This document shows, piece by piece, positions 31,044 through 43,810 of a stretch of DNA of 64,000 nucleotides (positions are counted from its first letter, which is position 1; the number at the start of each line of letters is the position of its first letter). Made by a program: the position numbers and the translations under genes. The notes beneath the pieces were generated by a model, which was not told the origin of the DNA, did not search any database, and worked only from the letters and a program-made list of their open reading frames with translations. The stretch spans positions 119,860,001 through 119,924,000 of the forward strand of contig JAZHRO010000013.1 in NCBI GenBank assembly GCA_037157565.1, read 5' to 3'. The stretch comes from Thalassia testudinum (Eukaryota > Streptophyta > Magnoliopsida > Alismatales > Hydrocharitaceae).

Positions 31044-32421
31044 CACCCGCATGCTTATCTTTTCCTAGTCTCTTAGCAAAACTATTTTCACAAAATGGAT
31101 TTTCAAGAAAGACTAATTTTTTATACTTTTGAGGAGAAGATTTTGAAACTTTGGTTGATTATTAAACATCAGGATTCGTCTTTAACTCCGAAAGTTAGAT
31201 GAATCGAGATTAGTGTATCCTTCAAAAATTCACAAATTAACTCATTGTTAATTCAAATGACCTGAAACCATTTTAAAGTTAGGATTTTCTTGGCTCTTGA
31301 ATTCGACTCGCAACTTTCATAATCCTTTTAAATCTTGTGTCTATGCTTGTGAATGCCAACAACTATAAGGATATTTATAAGGTCATGTTTTTGAAACCTC
31401 TCTCTCTCTCTTTTTGTCTCCCCCATGCTTATCCTAGCTTAATCCTACAATAGATGTGTCGGGATCATCATTCCTGTTACCAATTCTCGAGGGGGCTCTG
31501 GCGCCAGCACTTTGAGATAGTACTGTCCAAGACACCACCCAGGAGCTCACAACCCCAAAACACAATGCGGTGTAAAGGGGCACTCCAAGAAAACTCAAGC
31601 TCTTGCTTTGACGCTATGGGTAGAACACCGTCCAAGACACTTGAGCTACAAAATTGCACCTTAATGCTCCATCTAAAGATATGAAATATAGATATAGAAC
31701 AGTGCCGAGGCAGTAACATGTTGACATCACGTCCTCAAAGGAGGCATTTTTCTCCTTTTCTGTGGTGGGAACTCAAACCAATTATCTGCTTCAGATTTCA
31801 CTAAGACTAAATAAGGGGTTTTTCTAATTTTTCTAATTATTATTTTTTTAGGTGTTGGGTTGTGTGTGAAATTTGACACAAGAATTTTACAAGAGACGCA
31901 AGCTTTTGGGTTGGAGACTAAGCCAAGTGATTTCCAAGTCACAAAAAGAGATCAAGTCACCTGAATCATCAAGAGTTCAGGTGGAATTTAGAGAAAGATC
32001 CTTGATCTAGTCTAAGAATAGACTCAGAAGTTCTAAAAATTGCATTTGCATTCTAGTCTTTAGTTTATTAAAGATTAAATCCCATTGTACCTTGAAATGA
32101 TTCTTTCAGCCTTAGTCCTGACTTTCAAAATTTTCCTCAAAGAGTTTTATGATTTTTCTATAATGAGATGCATGCCAAAGCAAAATTGCATATTTTTAGG
32201 TTTTGAAAATCCTGAATCAATCGTCAAAATTTTAGAATACCCCCTGCTTTGATATGCAATGTCCTCATGCATTAGGAGGGAAAAGAGATAACCTTAGTAA
32301 GAGCAAGTCAATTTCAGGATGGTCAAAACCTGGGAAAAGAAAAGAAAAAGGAAAGCAGGAAAAAATGATGGGTTACCTCCTATCCAGTGTTATCTTTTAC
32401 GCTATTCAATCAAGCGTGAAG
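31044..32421 (-). other. Polypurine tract and 3' untranslated region of Element 3
   Basis: The minus strand reads GATAAGCATGCGGGTG up to 31044, next to the LTR. The GCGCCAGCACTTTGAGATAG block near 31500 matches Element 2 in reverse. The post-ORF block (GGGTTACCTCCTATCCAGTG on the plus strand) is at 32370-32400. No gene is seen. Confidence 0.65.
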
Positions 32422-32829
32422 TAATGCATGGAAGACGGACAGTCATGTAAATAATTGAACACTTGAATGTCCTCAAGAAAGGTGTTTTCCTTAGGATCCC
32501 TTAAAAGATGATTGGTAAAGATATAGGGACCAAAATGGAATGGAAAAATGGAAGAATGATTCGAGTTTGGTCATGGTTTTAGTTCATGATGAAAGCCAAA
32601 CATGGATGGGTTGGGTGGTAGGTCCAATGGAAAGGGAGGGGAAGAGAAGTCAATGTGATGCAGGGTGGGTGAAGTTAGTGTGATGGGTCGGGTGGAAAAT
32701 CTGGAAGAATTGAAGAATGAATGTCAAACCCTAATTGATCTAAAATGTCTTTGACCACATAATCATATTCAAAATATGAATCAATAGTGATCAAAGCAGA
32801 GTAAGAGTTGATCAACATAAATTTCTCAA

Positions 32830-33360
32830 TTACTGCTTCCATTTATTATTAGCACCCTCAAAAAATTCATAATCAATGGACTTCTTGGAAGCTTGGAAAA
32901 TATCTAATAAGAAAGTATGGTTACCGCAACTTATATCCATTTTTCTGGAATGATAATTGATATTAGCTTGTACGGTAATCAGAAAAGGTCTTCCAAGGAT
33001 GACAGGGGCATTTGTGAGAGCTTCAGGTACCTCTATGTCAAGGACCAGAAAATCAACTGGAAATAGACAATTCCAAACCTTGACAATACTATCCTCGACA
33101 ACTCCTTGCAGTTGAATGGTAGATCGGCCTGCCAAAGGAAATTGAACCTTAATAGGTTTTAATTCACTGAATCGTTCCTCGAATAAGACCAGGGGGATGA
33201 GATTAATAAAGGCACCTAAGTCGAGAGGGGCACGATAAAAGGTGGTGTCATTTATGACAATGGAAATGAGTGGTGCGCCCTGGTCCTTTTTCTTGAGAGG
33301 CAGCTTACTCTAGACAACTGAGCTCACTGTTTGAGCAAGGACCACCCTTCCTAGATTCTG
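32830..33360 (-). pseudogene. Element 3 aspartic protease
   Basis: The minus strand carries a 102-codon open stretch from 33135 with EDSIVKVWNCLFPVDFLVLD and the conserved PVILGRPF. Upstream (33136-33360), decayed sequence matches the active-site half of the Element 2 protease. ISCGNHTFLLDIFQASKKSI matches the Element 2 segment near 23330 closely. It keeps Trp where Element 2 has a stop at 23190. The product would process gag. Confidence 0.75.
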
Positions 33361-33363
33361 GGC

Positions 33364-34673
33364 CTATCGCTTTGAGATGCACATGACTTTCAAAAATTGA
33401 GTATAGGTAGGGAAGGCATCTAGGAGGGGGATGTTAGTCTTGATTTGCCCAAATAAGTCCAAAAGATCTTGGTAAGAGGGCTCTGATTTCTTTTTGGAAG
33501 GATTGGATTGCAGTGCTTGAGGGTGAGAAATAGGATTTGAATCTTGTGTTTTTAGTATGTCTTTTTCTTCTTCCTGAGTGGGGTTAGGAGAGTAAATTTG
33601 CACAGGGTGAGAGTGGGTTTCATCAATTTGATGGGAAGGCCCTAAATCAATGGTGGTTTTCCCACTCCTCAATGTAACTACATGTGCAATTTGGTTATCA
33701 CTGGGAAGAGGTGAGGGGGCCTGTTGTTGATAGAAACTGGGTTGGTGCTGAGATATCGAGTTAATGGGAGGCTGATTAGTATGGTTTTGATTTTGATTTC
33801 CATCCAGATATTGGTTCCTTTGATTGACAGGGTTTGGTATGGGTTGGGATGGTAAATGTCCTACAGGTCTCTAGGTCAAAGTAACCAAAACTTGATCATG
33901 GAGATTGTTAATAACACAGGTTACTTCCGTCGTTTTTCTTTGCATTTCTTGTAGGGTTTTCATCATCTAGGCTTTGATGTCTTCTTGAGATGTCCTAGAT
34001 TGATAAAAAGTCTGATTCGAACCATACCCTCCAAATGGGTTCTGTTGTTGGTGAGAAACCAGATTGGTCTAGGAGTGAGTCGGGTAATTCCTCTAATTAG
34101 AGGAATTTTTAAATTGCTCCTGGAGGGTAGAGATATTTTTAGTGGGGCTATGATTTGGATATGTGTAATTCCTTGGTGAACCATAAGAAGCCTTAGAATA
34201 TTGATTATACTCAATAGGGGTAGTATTAAAAGTATGTAAATTTTCTCTCCTTGGGATGTTAGATGGGGTTAGATGTGGAGCCCGTGGAGCTTGGGAAGGT
34301 TTGGCAAGTCTCTCTTGGTTGGCTAGGTTTATTATAGTCCTAGTCAACAGTTATTGATTAGCTTGTAGCTGAGCCACTTGCTCAGCTATCATGGAGTAGA
34401 GATGAGGTGGGGGGGCTTGATTAAGTAGCTCTAGGGCAAATAGATGGGTGATGGAAAAATTAGCATGTGGGTTAGAGGACCTATTTTATTTTTCCATTTT
34501 TTTGAAAAATAAAAAGAAGAGGAAGAATGCGGGAAAAGAGGTCTTTGTGTGGGGGAGGCAAAAATCAAGTGGTCCCTTGAAGTGTGGAGTTTGGAACTGC
34601 CGCCCATGCAAAAATGGAAGAAATGGGGAGGAGAGGAGTGAGGGATGAGAGAAAGTGTGCAATCAAACAACAA
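33364..34673 (-). pseudogene. Element 3 gag-like region, decayed
   Basis: Three open stretches in order on the minus strand (34673-34431, 34347-34093, 33672-33364) match the Element 2 gag. Signature segments are SKLHTSRDHLIFASP, EYNQYSKASYGSPRNYTYP and MRSGKTTIDLGPSHQIDE followed by DLLDLFGQIKTNIPLLD. The last 102-codon stretch is uninterrupted and has the Athila gag C-terminal pattern. Stops and frameshifts separate the stretches. Confidence 0.65.
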
Positions 34674-36198
34674 AACTCTAGACCTAACTTAAATGTGACT
34701 TCCTAAAAATTAACCTAAGAATTGGTCTATCTAGGAAATAAGAAATCAATAGTACATACCCGTTCCTTCAACAAATCTGGTTAGGCTGAATAAGGGGAGG
34801 GTTGGACCCAAGCATGTCCTAGGAAAATCACTGAGGGCATGTATAAACCCACGCCTAGTCGTTTGACACGGTCCCTTGACCTGGCACCAGATATAGATGA
34901 AGGAATTGATACCAATTATAGAAAACTCAAAACCAAGGTAGCAAGCCTAAGTTTGATGAAATTTTAGGGGTCAAATTGCTACAAAATTTTAATTAGCTCT
35001 AGGAGCTTAAAGTGAAGCAGGAATGTGATGGGCGTTAGTTGGGGTAATGCTCGATTATTTCCTTTTTTGGTGTGTGTGCGAATTGGGCAGGAAGTGGTGC
35101 CCAAGCCAAATCAAAAGGATTTGTAAACAAGGATTTTCGGTTGAAGTGTTTTAGAGTTTTAATCAAGATTTAATGTCTTTTAAGATTCTCTCTTATTAAA
35201 TGTTCAAACAAGATTTTAATGTTCCACAAAATAATGGCAAACAAGTTGTTGTTGGTGGAGATCAATTCCTTTGAAATTTGATGTGACTATGAGAAAATTA
35301 AAAACCTTATAGTTGGAAAATCCTATGCATGCAGCTCCTAAATGAATCTCTTTTTAAAAATATTTTGAGGTGGTGATCCAAACAAGATAAAAAACACCAC
35401 CACCTGATAGCAAATCAAACAAGGAATCCAAAAATAATTTTTTTGAGATTTTATGAAATTATTTTATATTTTTTTGGAATTTTTATTCTTACTGCTGTTA
35501 AGAGTCAGAATTGATAGATTTAGGAAATTAATTCTGTAAAAATCTTAAATGATCTCAAAAACTTTTTGAGAATTTTTTATTATGTAGATAATTTCTCAAG
35601 GTTTCCAGCAATATAAAGTTTACCGAAATCTGATGGGCATAAAAATTTATAAAATTCACATACAGTAAGAAAATAGTAAGAAAACAAGGTTGGATCCCTG
35701 TTCAATCCGTGAATTTTTTAATTTTTTCTATTCAACAAATTACTTGAAAATTGAACTCAAGATTCTTGACTCAAAGGGGCTTCCATGGGTTAAATTTAGT
35801 GATTTTAAGAAGCTCCTAAGTAGCCAAACCTAATTTTTGAAAATCAAGATAGAAGTTTGGATTTTCAAAAATCAGACACCAGTAAGGTGAAGGTGGTGGG
35901 AAAATGGAGCAAACAAGCAACAAAATGAATTTTAGGGTTCCGCCACCCTTAATTTTTCTTATTTTTTATTTTTTTGAAAATTTAAAGATTTTTTTAAGAG
36001 ATTTTGATGGTGATACAAGAGATGGCCGGGGGTACTAACCTGAAGTATGTTGGAAGACAAATTCACTTGAAGTTTCTCGCTCCAAGCAAATCCAAATCCC
36101 ACTCCCTCTCTTGAGTCTCACCCTAAATCAAAACAAACAAAATTTTGTGATGACCTAATAAAGTAAGAGAGAGATTAAATGTGTGACTAAGCCGTGCC
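34674..36198 (-). other. Leader of Element 3
   Basis: Non-coding. It holds the same GGTGCCAGGTCAAGGGACCG and CAAACGACTAGGCG block as Element 2 (about 34850-34895 in plus coordinates) and long AT-rich sequence to the primer-binding site. Confidence 0.6.
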
Positions 36199-36216
36199 TC
36201 CCTGGTAGTGGTGCCA
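36199..36216 (-). other. Primer-binding site of Element 3
   Basis: The minus strand reads TGGCACCACTACCAGGGA five bases after the LTR end (CTTTT spacer). It is the same site as Element 2 with further transitions, away from the usual TGGCGCCGTTGCCGGGGA. Confidence 0.75.
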
Positions 36217-36221
36217 AAAAG

Positions 36222-38481
36222 TGATGTAAAAAATGTATGATTTGATAAAATTAGGGTTTTAAGTCGTTGCAACACACAATTTCACAATCGCTTTTAACTT
36301 TGCAATACCTAGATAATGGAGTTTCTAGGGTCATCTAAGGAGGCCAATTTGATAGTTGCAAAAATGGTTCTCTCTCTCTCTCGCCTCTCAATTCAACACA
36401 TCTTTTTTGTATTTTTTTTTCTTTTTTTTAGGATTTTCAGAAATAGTTGGGCAATGAATGAGAAGATGAAAGTATGCTAAAACTACGCCTATCAACTATT
36501 CTAGAGTGACAAGAATGTCCTCTCTTCTAAGCTCACCCTAGGCAAGTGCGCCTAGGGTAATTAGAAGAGAGTTGTGGTGCACTACAACTACAAGAACAAC
36601 ATGAAAAACACACTAAGATTTAAACATGAGCTTGGAAGGCAAATATGACTTGTATTACTAACAAAGTAGATGCAATGTAGGTGAATGCTTGTTACATGAA
36701 AGATAAGGAAATACTAGCTAATACAAGAAAAATATAAAGAAAAAGAAGAAGGGGAGATTCTCTGGTGGAAGATCCAGATGGCCCTTGCTCCAAATGTGGT
36801 TGCCCCACACTTGAAAAGAGTTCTCCTTCTCTTCCTTCTTTAGTTGGCCTTCCTTCAACCTCTCCTCCAAGGTGGGCGTCAACCACCTTGTTGGCTTCTC
36901 CTTTACTTGGCCATCCCCTCATTATAGAGAGCACCTCCTCCTTGGCATGGCTAAGGGAGAAGGAAGTAGAAGAAGAAGACACCAAGGGGCCAGGTAGGTT
37001 GCCCGTTGATCTTCTTCTCTCCTTCCTCCTCCTTGGCATGAATGGAAAGGCTATGGTAGAACCTAAAACTAAGGAAGAAGATGATTATAAGGTGGTGGTC
37101 AGATGTGTTTTTATAGGAAGGGAAGGTGGTGGTTGGCATGGAGATAGGTGTAGGGCTAGGATTCATTTTTAAGGTGGTTATGGGTAGTTATGTAAATCTT
37201 AGGATTAAGACTAGCTGGCTCCAAATGTAGGGTTGCCTAGGTGGGTGGTTAAGGGTTGGAGTCCACCCTTGGTGGACGTCAACGGGTGTAGGGAAGCCTT
37301 GAATTTGGCGCCAAGTGGGGGCTTCTGGAAGGGTTCCTATGTGGCGCCAAGATGGGTGGCTGAGATGGATTTAGGTGTTGGATGGAGGGTTGGGATGGAA
37401 GGGTGTTTGGTGCCAAAAACCACGGTGGTCATGGGATGGTTTTGGCGCCAAAATGGTATAGGCTTTTGGTGGTTGAGTGGGGTGGAAGGGTGCCTATAGT
37501 TGGCCCCAAAATTGGGTAGGACTAAGTAGCTTAGGTGGACTAGGTTTAGGGCTATTTGGTGGAGCTTGGCTAGGTAGGTTTCAGGGTTGGGTAGGGATTC
37601 CAAGGAGATGACTAGCTAAGCTAAGCTAGCTTAGCTAGTAGGGAGTAGGGTAGGAGGCAAAGGGAGCTAGGGTTTTAAGGGAGAGGAGTTGAAGGGAGTT
37701 GTCTTGAGCTACACTGGAGTTGGTGGTTGCTAAAGAGAGCTACAAGGAGCTACCTTAGCTGGCTTAGCTTGCTAGTTCTTTACTAGCTGCTAAACCAAGC
37801 TAAGATGAGCTAGCTTCTGTTGGAATGAGCTGAGGTGAGCTAGGTTTGATCTTTCCAGAGATTACCTAGCTAGCTGGAGTAGCAAGATTAGGTCAAGTAG
37901 CTTAGCTCAACTAAGTTGAGCTGAGTTGAGCCTCCGAGAGCTGGACTTAAGCTGGCCTGAGCTCTTTGAGGTCATCTTCAGCTGACTAGGTGTAGCTAAT
38001 AGATAGTCCTAGTCAGGTTGAGCTTCCAGTGAACTCTTCTAAGCTGGAGGAGTTGCAGTGGAGCTGGGATCAACTGTCTCCAGCTAGTTTGAGCTACCAT
38101 CCAACTAACGTGAGGTGAATGGAGTGAGGTGAACTAGCTAGAGCTACCATTTAGCTAAGATGAGCTGAATGGAGCTAAAGATAAGTTGATCCAACTAGAA
38201 TGAGCTGGGATCTAGCTGGGATGAGCTTGATCTAACTGGGATCCAACTGAAATGAGCTTCATCTTCATCTTCTGCCTTCCTGAGTGCTAAGGTATGTGAG
38301 ATCTGACTTTCTATCAATCCCTGACATTCAAGTAAACACATTAAAAATACAACTAAAATGCAATGCATGCCTATCCTACTTAAATGCCTAAATGCAACCC
38401 GAAAACCTGTTTGTGGAGTTAAAACCCTAAGAACTAGATTAGTTTTAGGGCATAAGAATGATGATAAACTAGTATTTATCA
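36222..38481 (-). repeat. 5' LTR of Element 3
   Basis: On the minus strand it starts TGATAAATACTAGTTTATCA at 38481 and ends TTACATCA at 36222. It is collinear with the 3' LTR, including the AGCT-rich tract (37610-38270), the TATA box near 37110 and the AACACACAATTTCACAATCG block. Confidence 0.87.
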
Positions 38482-38588
38482 ACTTATTATATTTAATTTC
38501 CTTATTTAATCTTTTAGCATTTGCTAATTCATGTTTTCAGCTAGGAAAAACACGCGAGGTCCGACATGAAATGCGAACCTCGACATAC
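38482..38588 (+). other. Sliver of CACTA-2 between Element 3 and LTR-A3
   Basis: 107 bases with no similarity to either neighbour. A CAG splice-like site is followed by AAAAACACGCGAGGTCCGAC, which could be exon start of the second CACTA-2 gene. By position it must be part of the disrupted transposon. Confidence 0.4.
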
Positions 38589-39496
38589 TGATGATAATGT
38601 TATCATGAGCCATAACTAGCTTTAATTATTCAAAATCAAGTGACAAATGCTTCTACATAGTCGCCTGAGTGTCATAACTCCATGCATATCCATTCTGAGA
38701 GAACTCTAAATAAATTCTACAGTTTTAACATAACATTTTTAAAGCAGAGTAACAATGGGGTTTGCCAAGGGTTAATCTATGGTCTAATGAGTATTAAAGA
38801 CTAATAAGTGGGTCCATGCAGACAGAAATGAGGTTTTATTCATCTCGAGAATCAACACAACACCCAAAATCCTAATTTTAAACCCACTTGAATTATAGAG
38901 GTTCTAGTCAGGATAAAATTCATCTAAATCTCCTAAAATTTATAGAAAAATATTCTACCATCTAAACATATTTTGACATTAAATAGAGTCACAAACAGAT
39001 TTCTGCCCTAATTTAGGTTTCTGTGTAAATTTTTCAGTTAAACTTGATCAAAACTCAAATTCAACTTTACCATCAGATTCCTTGGGTCCAAATTAGGTTT
39101 GTACCAAAATTTGAGCCCAATCAGAGTTCATCTTGACCTAGTTTGCATTTTAGTTCTTTAAAACTCTTTTTCTCTCAATCAAGCCCCTAGCTTTTGAATT
39201 CCTTGCATTTAGCACCCAACTTTTTTGTCTTCTTCACAAAAAGGCCCCTGCCACCATTGAAGGTCAGCTGACCTGCAACTAATGTTTGACCAAATCAAAT
39301 CCCACTCAAATCGCCACCAAATCTCACCAAAATTGATAAGATTGGTGTTCACATGGTGAGGAATCATTTGGACATATTTTAGGAATCAAAACTTGTGCAA
39401 GAAGCTTGTGCAAATCCACGAAAATCCGTGGGTTTCCTTAACCTATTCCCCAAGCAATCGTGGCTATTTCCTTGTACAGAGCTTCTCTAGGAGTTC

Positions 39497-39505
39497 TATA
39501 TAAGC
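39497..39505 (+). promoter_or_regulatory. TATA box of LTR-A3
   Basis: CTATATAAG lies about 910 bases into the LTR, at the same place as CTATAAAAG in LTR-A1. Confidence 0.55.
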
Positions 39506-40759
39506 TGTAGCATCTCCTATCATCCAGAACTAGTCCAGTTTGGCCCTAAAACCTTCATCCTTTCTTCCTTTGGTCAACTCCGACAGTAACTCCAGCGACC
39601 TCCTCGATCCCTCTCATCAGGGCCTCCAACAGTCAAATTGGAGGCACCTTCTTCCTCCTCCCCTTCCTCCACTCCTCGCCAGCCACAGCAAGAGTCCCCA
39701 GATCCCTCTCGTCGTCATCGCTCGACCATTGGAGGTTCCACCTTCTCCTATGCTGGCCAGTCACAGCCAGTGCCTCTCCTCATCTCCTTTATCCTTTAGC
39801 TAGCTTAGCTTCTTCCTCTCCCTCCCTAGAATAGGTTCAACTCCTTCCTCTTCTATTTCGACCGCCGACACGCCCTCTCCCTCACCATCTTCTTCCACTC
39901 TGATTAAGCTCCGGCAAGGTCGCCCCAATTCCACGGACCTCCAAACTACCTCGCAACACCTCCACAACTTCCACTACACCTCCACAGCCAAAAACCCTCA
40001 AGAAATTAAGGGGATTACACCTCCAATCATCCCATCGAACAAACCCATTGCTGCACCTCTTCCCCGACTTCGCCAGACTTCCACATGCTTCCAAACTCCA
40101 CGAAACCAACACCAACACATTCGCTGTCCTCCGGCAATCCTCCAGGACCTTCTAATTAGGGTTTTTGAGCCCGTATTCATGTTGCAGGGTTCACCATTCC
40201 CGTCGGTCACCACCGCCTTCAATCATAGCATTCTGGCCACTTCCGACCATCTTTGATCTTGCTTCTACCTCCATGAGCTGCGGAGTGCATCCACAAAGAG
40301 CTCCAAGCTCTTGATGCAAAGAAGTAGCAGTAATTGCCACACCAATTCAAGGGAATCACCTTAGCTGCACTCATGCGAGGAAGATGTAGGACGTTTAGTC
40401 CCACATTGTAAATGGATGAGTAGCTGAAGGCATTTAAATTGATTTTGTGCTTTAGCCTATTTGCCCAAGTCACCGGGGGTCGGGTCCCTGCTTCACATGC
40501 CTTCACGCCTCGCCCGTGCACACGACATATGGACGTGGCCACTACTTAGGATCCGATTACCCAATACCATGCCCGATTACCCTTGGGTCTGAGAGAGAAG
40601 AAAGAGAAGAGGATTCGTGAGGAGGAGAGAGGAAGGTTTTACCGTGAGATCCTTGGCCCTATGTTGAAGAGGAGGCTCTACACTTAGCCTCTAAGTGCCT
40701 TTGTGTGTGCTGAAGAAGAGAAAAGCTTGTGCTTATGAAGGCTTGAGAGAATTGGCTCT

Positions 40760-41060
40760 CACTACAAAAAAAAATGGTATTTAGTAGCGAATTAGATAGT
40801 GGCATATAATGCATTTGCCACTAATTCTTTTGATTTAGTGGTAATTTTTTTATATTGACCACTATAATATTTTGTCAAGCAACAATTAGTATTAGTAGCA
40901 AATATATTTGTTGCTATTGACTTTGATTTAGTGATAATTGCTATTTATACCACTATAATATTTTTGTCAAATGACAATTAGAATTAGTGACAAATATATT
41001 TGTCACTATAGTCTTTGATTTAGTGACAATTTTTACTAATGCCACTATATTATTTTCTTC
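40760..41060 (+). repeat. Left terminal and subterminal repeats of CACTA-1
   Basis: The TIR is followed by two to three tandem units of about 90 bases built from TTTAGTG, GACAATTA, TAGTGACAAATATATTTGTC and CCACTATAATAT. Such repeats are the usual binding sites for the CACTA accessory protein. Confidence 0.75.
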
Positions 41061-42009
41061 GAACAATAAATTAGTGTAGATGAAATGAAGCAACTATTTT
41101 ATCTTCAACATTTTTTTTAATAACATAAAGTAAAATCTTATAATAATTGACAATTAATATTAATGACAAATATATATACAACTATATGTGTATATATGCA
41201 TGTTTTAATTATAATTTTTAAACTTAATTTAGAGATAAAACACTATGAGCTACTGAAAATTTTTAGTCAATTAACAATTAAAATTTTAGTACCATCATAA
41301 TCAAGAGAGTTAACATAAATATAATTTTGTAGCAAATTTAAGAGATTCTTCAATTATACCATCAAATTTTATGCTAATTTCCTTCCGGTAAGATACTACG
41401 ACATCATTTTTATCCCTTCGAATCTTCATATGAGTTATCGATTCCTATTATGAAATTTCCATAACATCCCACTAGAAGACATTTACTCTTTAATGACACT
41501 ACTTTAAGACGAATAAACTAAATCATCTTAAATTACTTAAAACCCACCCCCATCCTTAAAAAATTTTATGCACACCCGTCCAACCTTTCTCCATCAAAAA
41601 CTCCACGCACAAAAAATTCACCTCCGTGCCTTAATCAACCCTCAGGCACTCCCTCAAAGAAATTACGTGCCCCCCTCTCAATCGCTCGTTCCATCTCAAA
41701 CTTCCCCTCGACGACTCCCCTTTGTAGCGGTGCCTCAATCTTCAATCGCATACTACAATAAAATATACAAAAGATGACGAATAAATAATAATAATTTATA
41801 ATATTGATCGTTATGTTTAAATATAACAATGATTTTACATTTTTGTTGTAACTTTTTTAAAAAATAACAATAATTTTAATTATTTGTTATGATTTATTTA
41901 AAAAAAAGATGATTATTTAATTCCTTGTTAACTATTTGTTACCAACGGAAAAAAAACATCGTCGTTTTATTTACATTTAAATAGATAATTAATATATTTT
42001 TATAACTTT

Positions 42010-42472
42010 TCAAAACCTTCGTCGACTCCAATCTTACCCTCGCACCACCCCCTCTCCCCGACTCCGATCTTCCCACACCACCCCCCATCCCGCACCCCCC
42101 GTTGTCCTCGTCACTCGCATAGACGACGCCACCACCGATCCCATCCCTCGATCCCTCGACCGCCGCTCCGATCCCTAGATCGCGTGCTCCAATCCACTGT
42201 CCCCGTCTCTCTCATGCTTCGATCCCTAGATCGCCACTGCCGATCGCTCCCATCGCCGCTCCTCGCTCTCGCATCCCTAGATCACCACTGCCGGTCTCTC
42301 TCACTGCCACTCCTTTCTCTCGCTTGATCCCCATCCCTGACGCGTCGCCGCCGCCTCCACCTCTTCCAACAAGCTCTCTGCCGCATCGCCTCTATCGCCA
42401 CCGCCCCATCCTCGACGCGTTGCCACAATCGCGATCCTTCCAGCGCCGCCCCATGCTCAACGCTCGCTAAGG
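42010..42472 (+). other. GC-rich leader-like segment of CACTA-1 with GATCCCTAGATCGCC repeats
   Basis: This block is far more C-rich than its surroundings and contains several imperfect copies of a CGATCCCTAGATCGCCACTGC unit. It ends in AAGGTGAGT, a perfect splice-donor consensus, exactly where kinase-like sequence begins. It looks like a 5' untranslated first exon, native to the transposon or from a captured gene. The function is unknown. Confidence 0.45.
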
Positions 42473-43810
42473 TGAGTAACTATGTTGCTCTTGAAGTATT
42501 GCGATGCAACTATGGAAAAGAGGCTGACATATGGAGTGCTGGAGTTATACTCTACATTCTTCTGTCCAGTGTTCCTCCATTTCGGGGTCGTGAGTGTAAC
42601 TTTTGGGTGTAGACAAAATGCAGATTACAAGTTGGTTCTTGGTGCAAAGGCTTTAAAGCTATAAATTTATCTATTTTTGCATTGTTATGTAGAGAACGAC
42701 AGGGAGGTTTTTGAAGCTATTGTTCATGGAAATGTTGATTTCTCATCAGAACCCTGGCCTTCTATTTAGAGTGATGCAAAAGACTTGATACAGAGAATGT
42801 TACAACAAGGTCCGAATGAACGAATCTCCATAGCTGATGTTCTTAGTAATTTAAAAATATTTTGGAAGTGATATTAAAATAATCATTTCATATAATTTAT
42901 GTAATTACTGATTTAAATAGATGCTAGTGAATATAAATTTTAGTATGGATATTATGTTTGGTGTCTGGGGAAGATACTTCTATGATTCCAGCAATAGTTA
43001 ACAAAATTAGTTGGTGTAGATATCGATTTCATTGCCTTTTATAAGATAGTAAATTTGTATTAGGCCTTTCTATAACATGATTTGAACTATTTATAGATTT
43101 GATTGCAGGTATACAGCCAAAAGTCATTTTAATAGCAATGTATTGTAACCAATTTGTATCAGTAATTCTTTTTTAGCATATCCATGAGATGTTTGTAGAG
43201 ATAGCATGAAGATGAACATGGCTATGCAACTATTCATAATGATACCTGAAATTTATTTACTTCTGATAGTAAATATGTATTATGCATTTATCCACAAGCC
43301 ACTGCAGTGGAGTGACCCACCTCTTAATTATTTCCTATGATTTCTACTTTGAATTGGAAAAGTAGTGTCAGAGTAACCTATTGGTTGTTTTAGTAGCCAC
43401 TCCTTATTTACGGGAAGTTAGAAGGAGAGAATGATTGTTCTTGTTGTTCTATAAGCGACATTTTTTGCAAAGTTTAACATGGTGTACGCATTGTTCAGGA
43501 AATCATTTCCCACCATTTAACTTCCAAGATTCCAATTTATTTACTTTGATGTGGCAAATGCCCCGGTAGATCATCCATGGTTGAGGGAGGATGGGAAAGC
43601 TCCAGATGATCCCCTTGACATCATAGTCACAAAAAGGATGAAGCAATTCAAAGCTATGAATAAATTAAAAAAACTAGCTCTTAAGGTGCATGATCGCATT
43701 CTCTTTTCATTACGTATAAACTAGGAAGGTACATTAATAACCTATCTTTGTCTCCATTATCTCAAGGTTATCGCCGAGAATCTGTTAGATGAGAAGAGAA
43801 TGAACTTTTT
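42473..43810 (+). pseudogene. Captured calcium-dependent protein kinase (CDPK) gene fragment with introns
   Basis: Four exon pieces can be read. 42477-42589 encodes [20 protein letters not shown] then [14 protein letters not shown] (kinase subdomains VIII-IX). 42693-42843 encodes EVFEAIVHGNVDF and SDAKDLIQRML, with a TAG at 42767. 43570-43685 encodes [18 protein letters not shown] then [16 protein letters not shown]. 43767 to about 43810 encodes VIAENLLDEK. GT...AG borders fit, and the reading phase is kept across the first intron. The last two exons are the kinase end and the autoinhibitory junction of plant CDPKs. The N-lobe and EF-hands are missing. Introns show capture at the DNA level. 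The intact family phosphorylates targets in response to calcium; this copy cannot. Confidence 0.88.

Larger units (their letters stand above)
28794..38481 (-). mobile_element. Element 3: complete-structure non-autonomous Athila-like element (minus strand)
   Basis: Both LTRs (28794-31043 and 36222-38481), polypurine tract, gag-protease region, leader and primer-binding site are present, 9688 bases in all. It is a sister copy of Element 2 in the opposite orientation. In a 138-base stretch next to the LTR ends (about 28805-28942 against 36233-36370) I count 12 differences, mostly transitions, so the insertion is old. Flanks are GTTTA (28789-28793) and ACTTA (38482-38486), three of five matching, so the duplication is degraded or the edges are off. 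No reverse transcriptase or integrase is present. Confidence 0.85.

Noticed and set aside
36692..37172. ORFs of 115 and 135 codons on opposite strands
   Set aside because: They lie in the Element 3 5' LTR and have a diverged partner at the same place in the 3' LTR (29260-29553). They are LTR sequence, not a gene.
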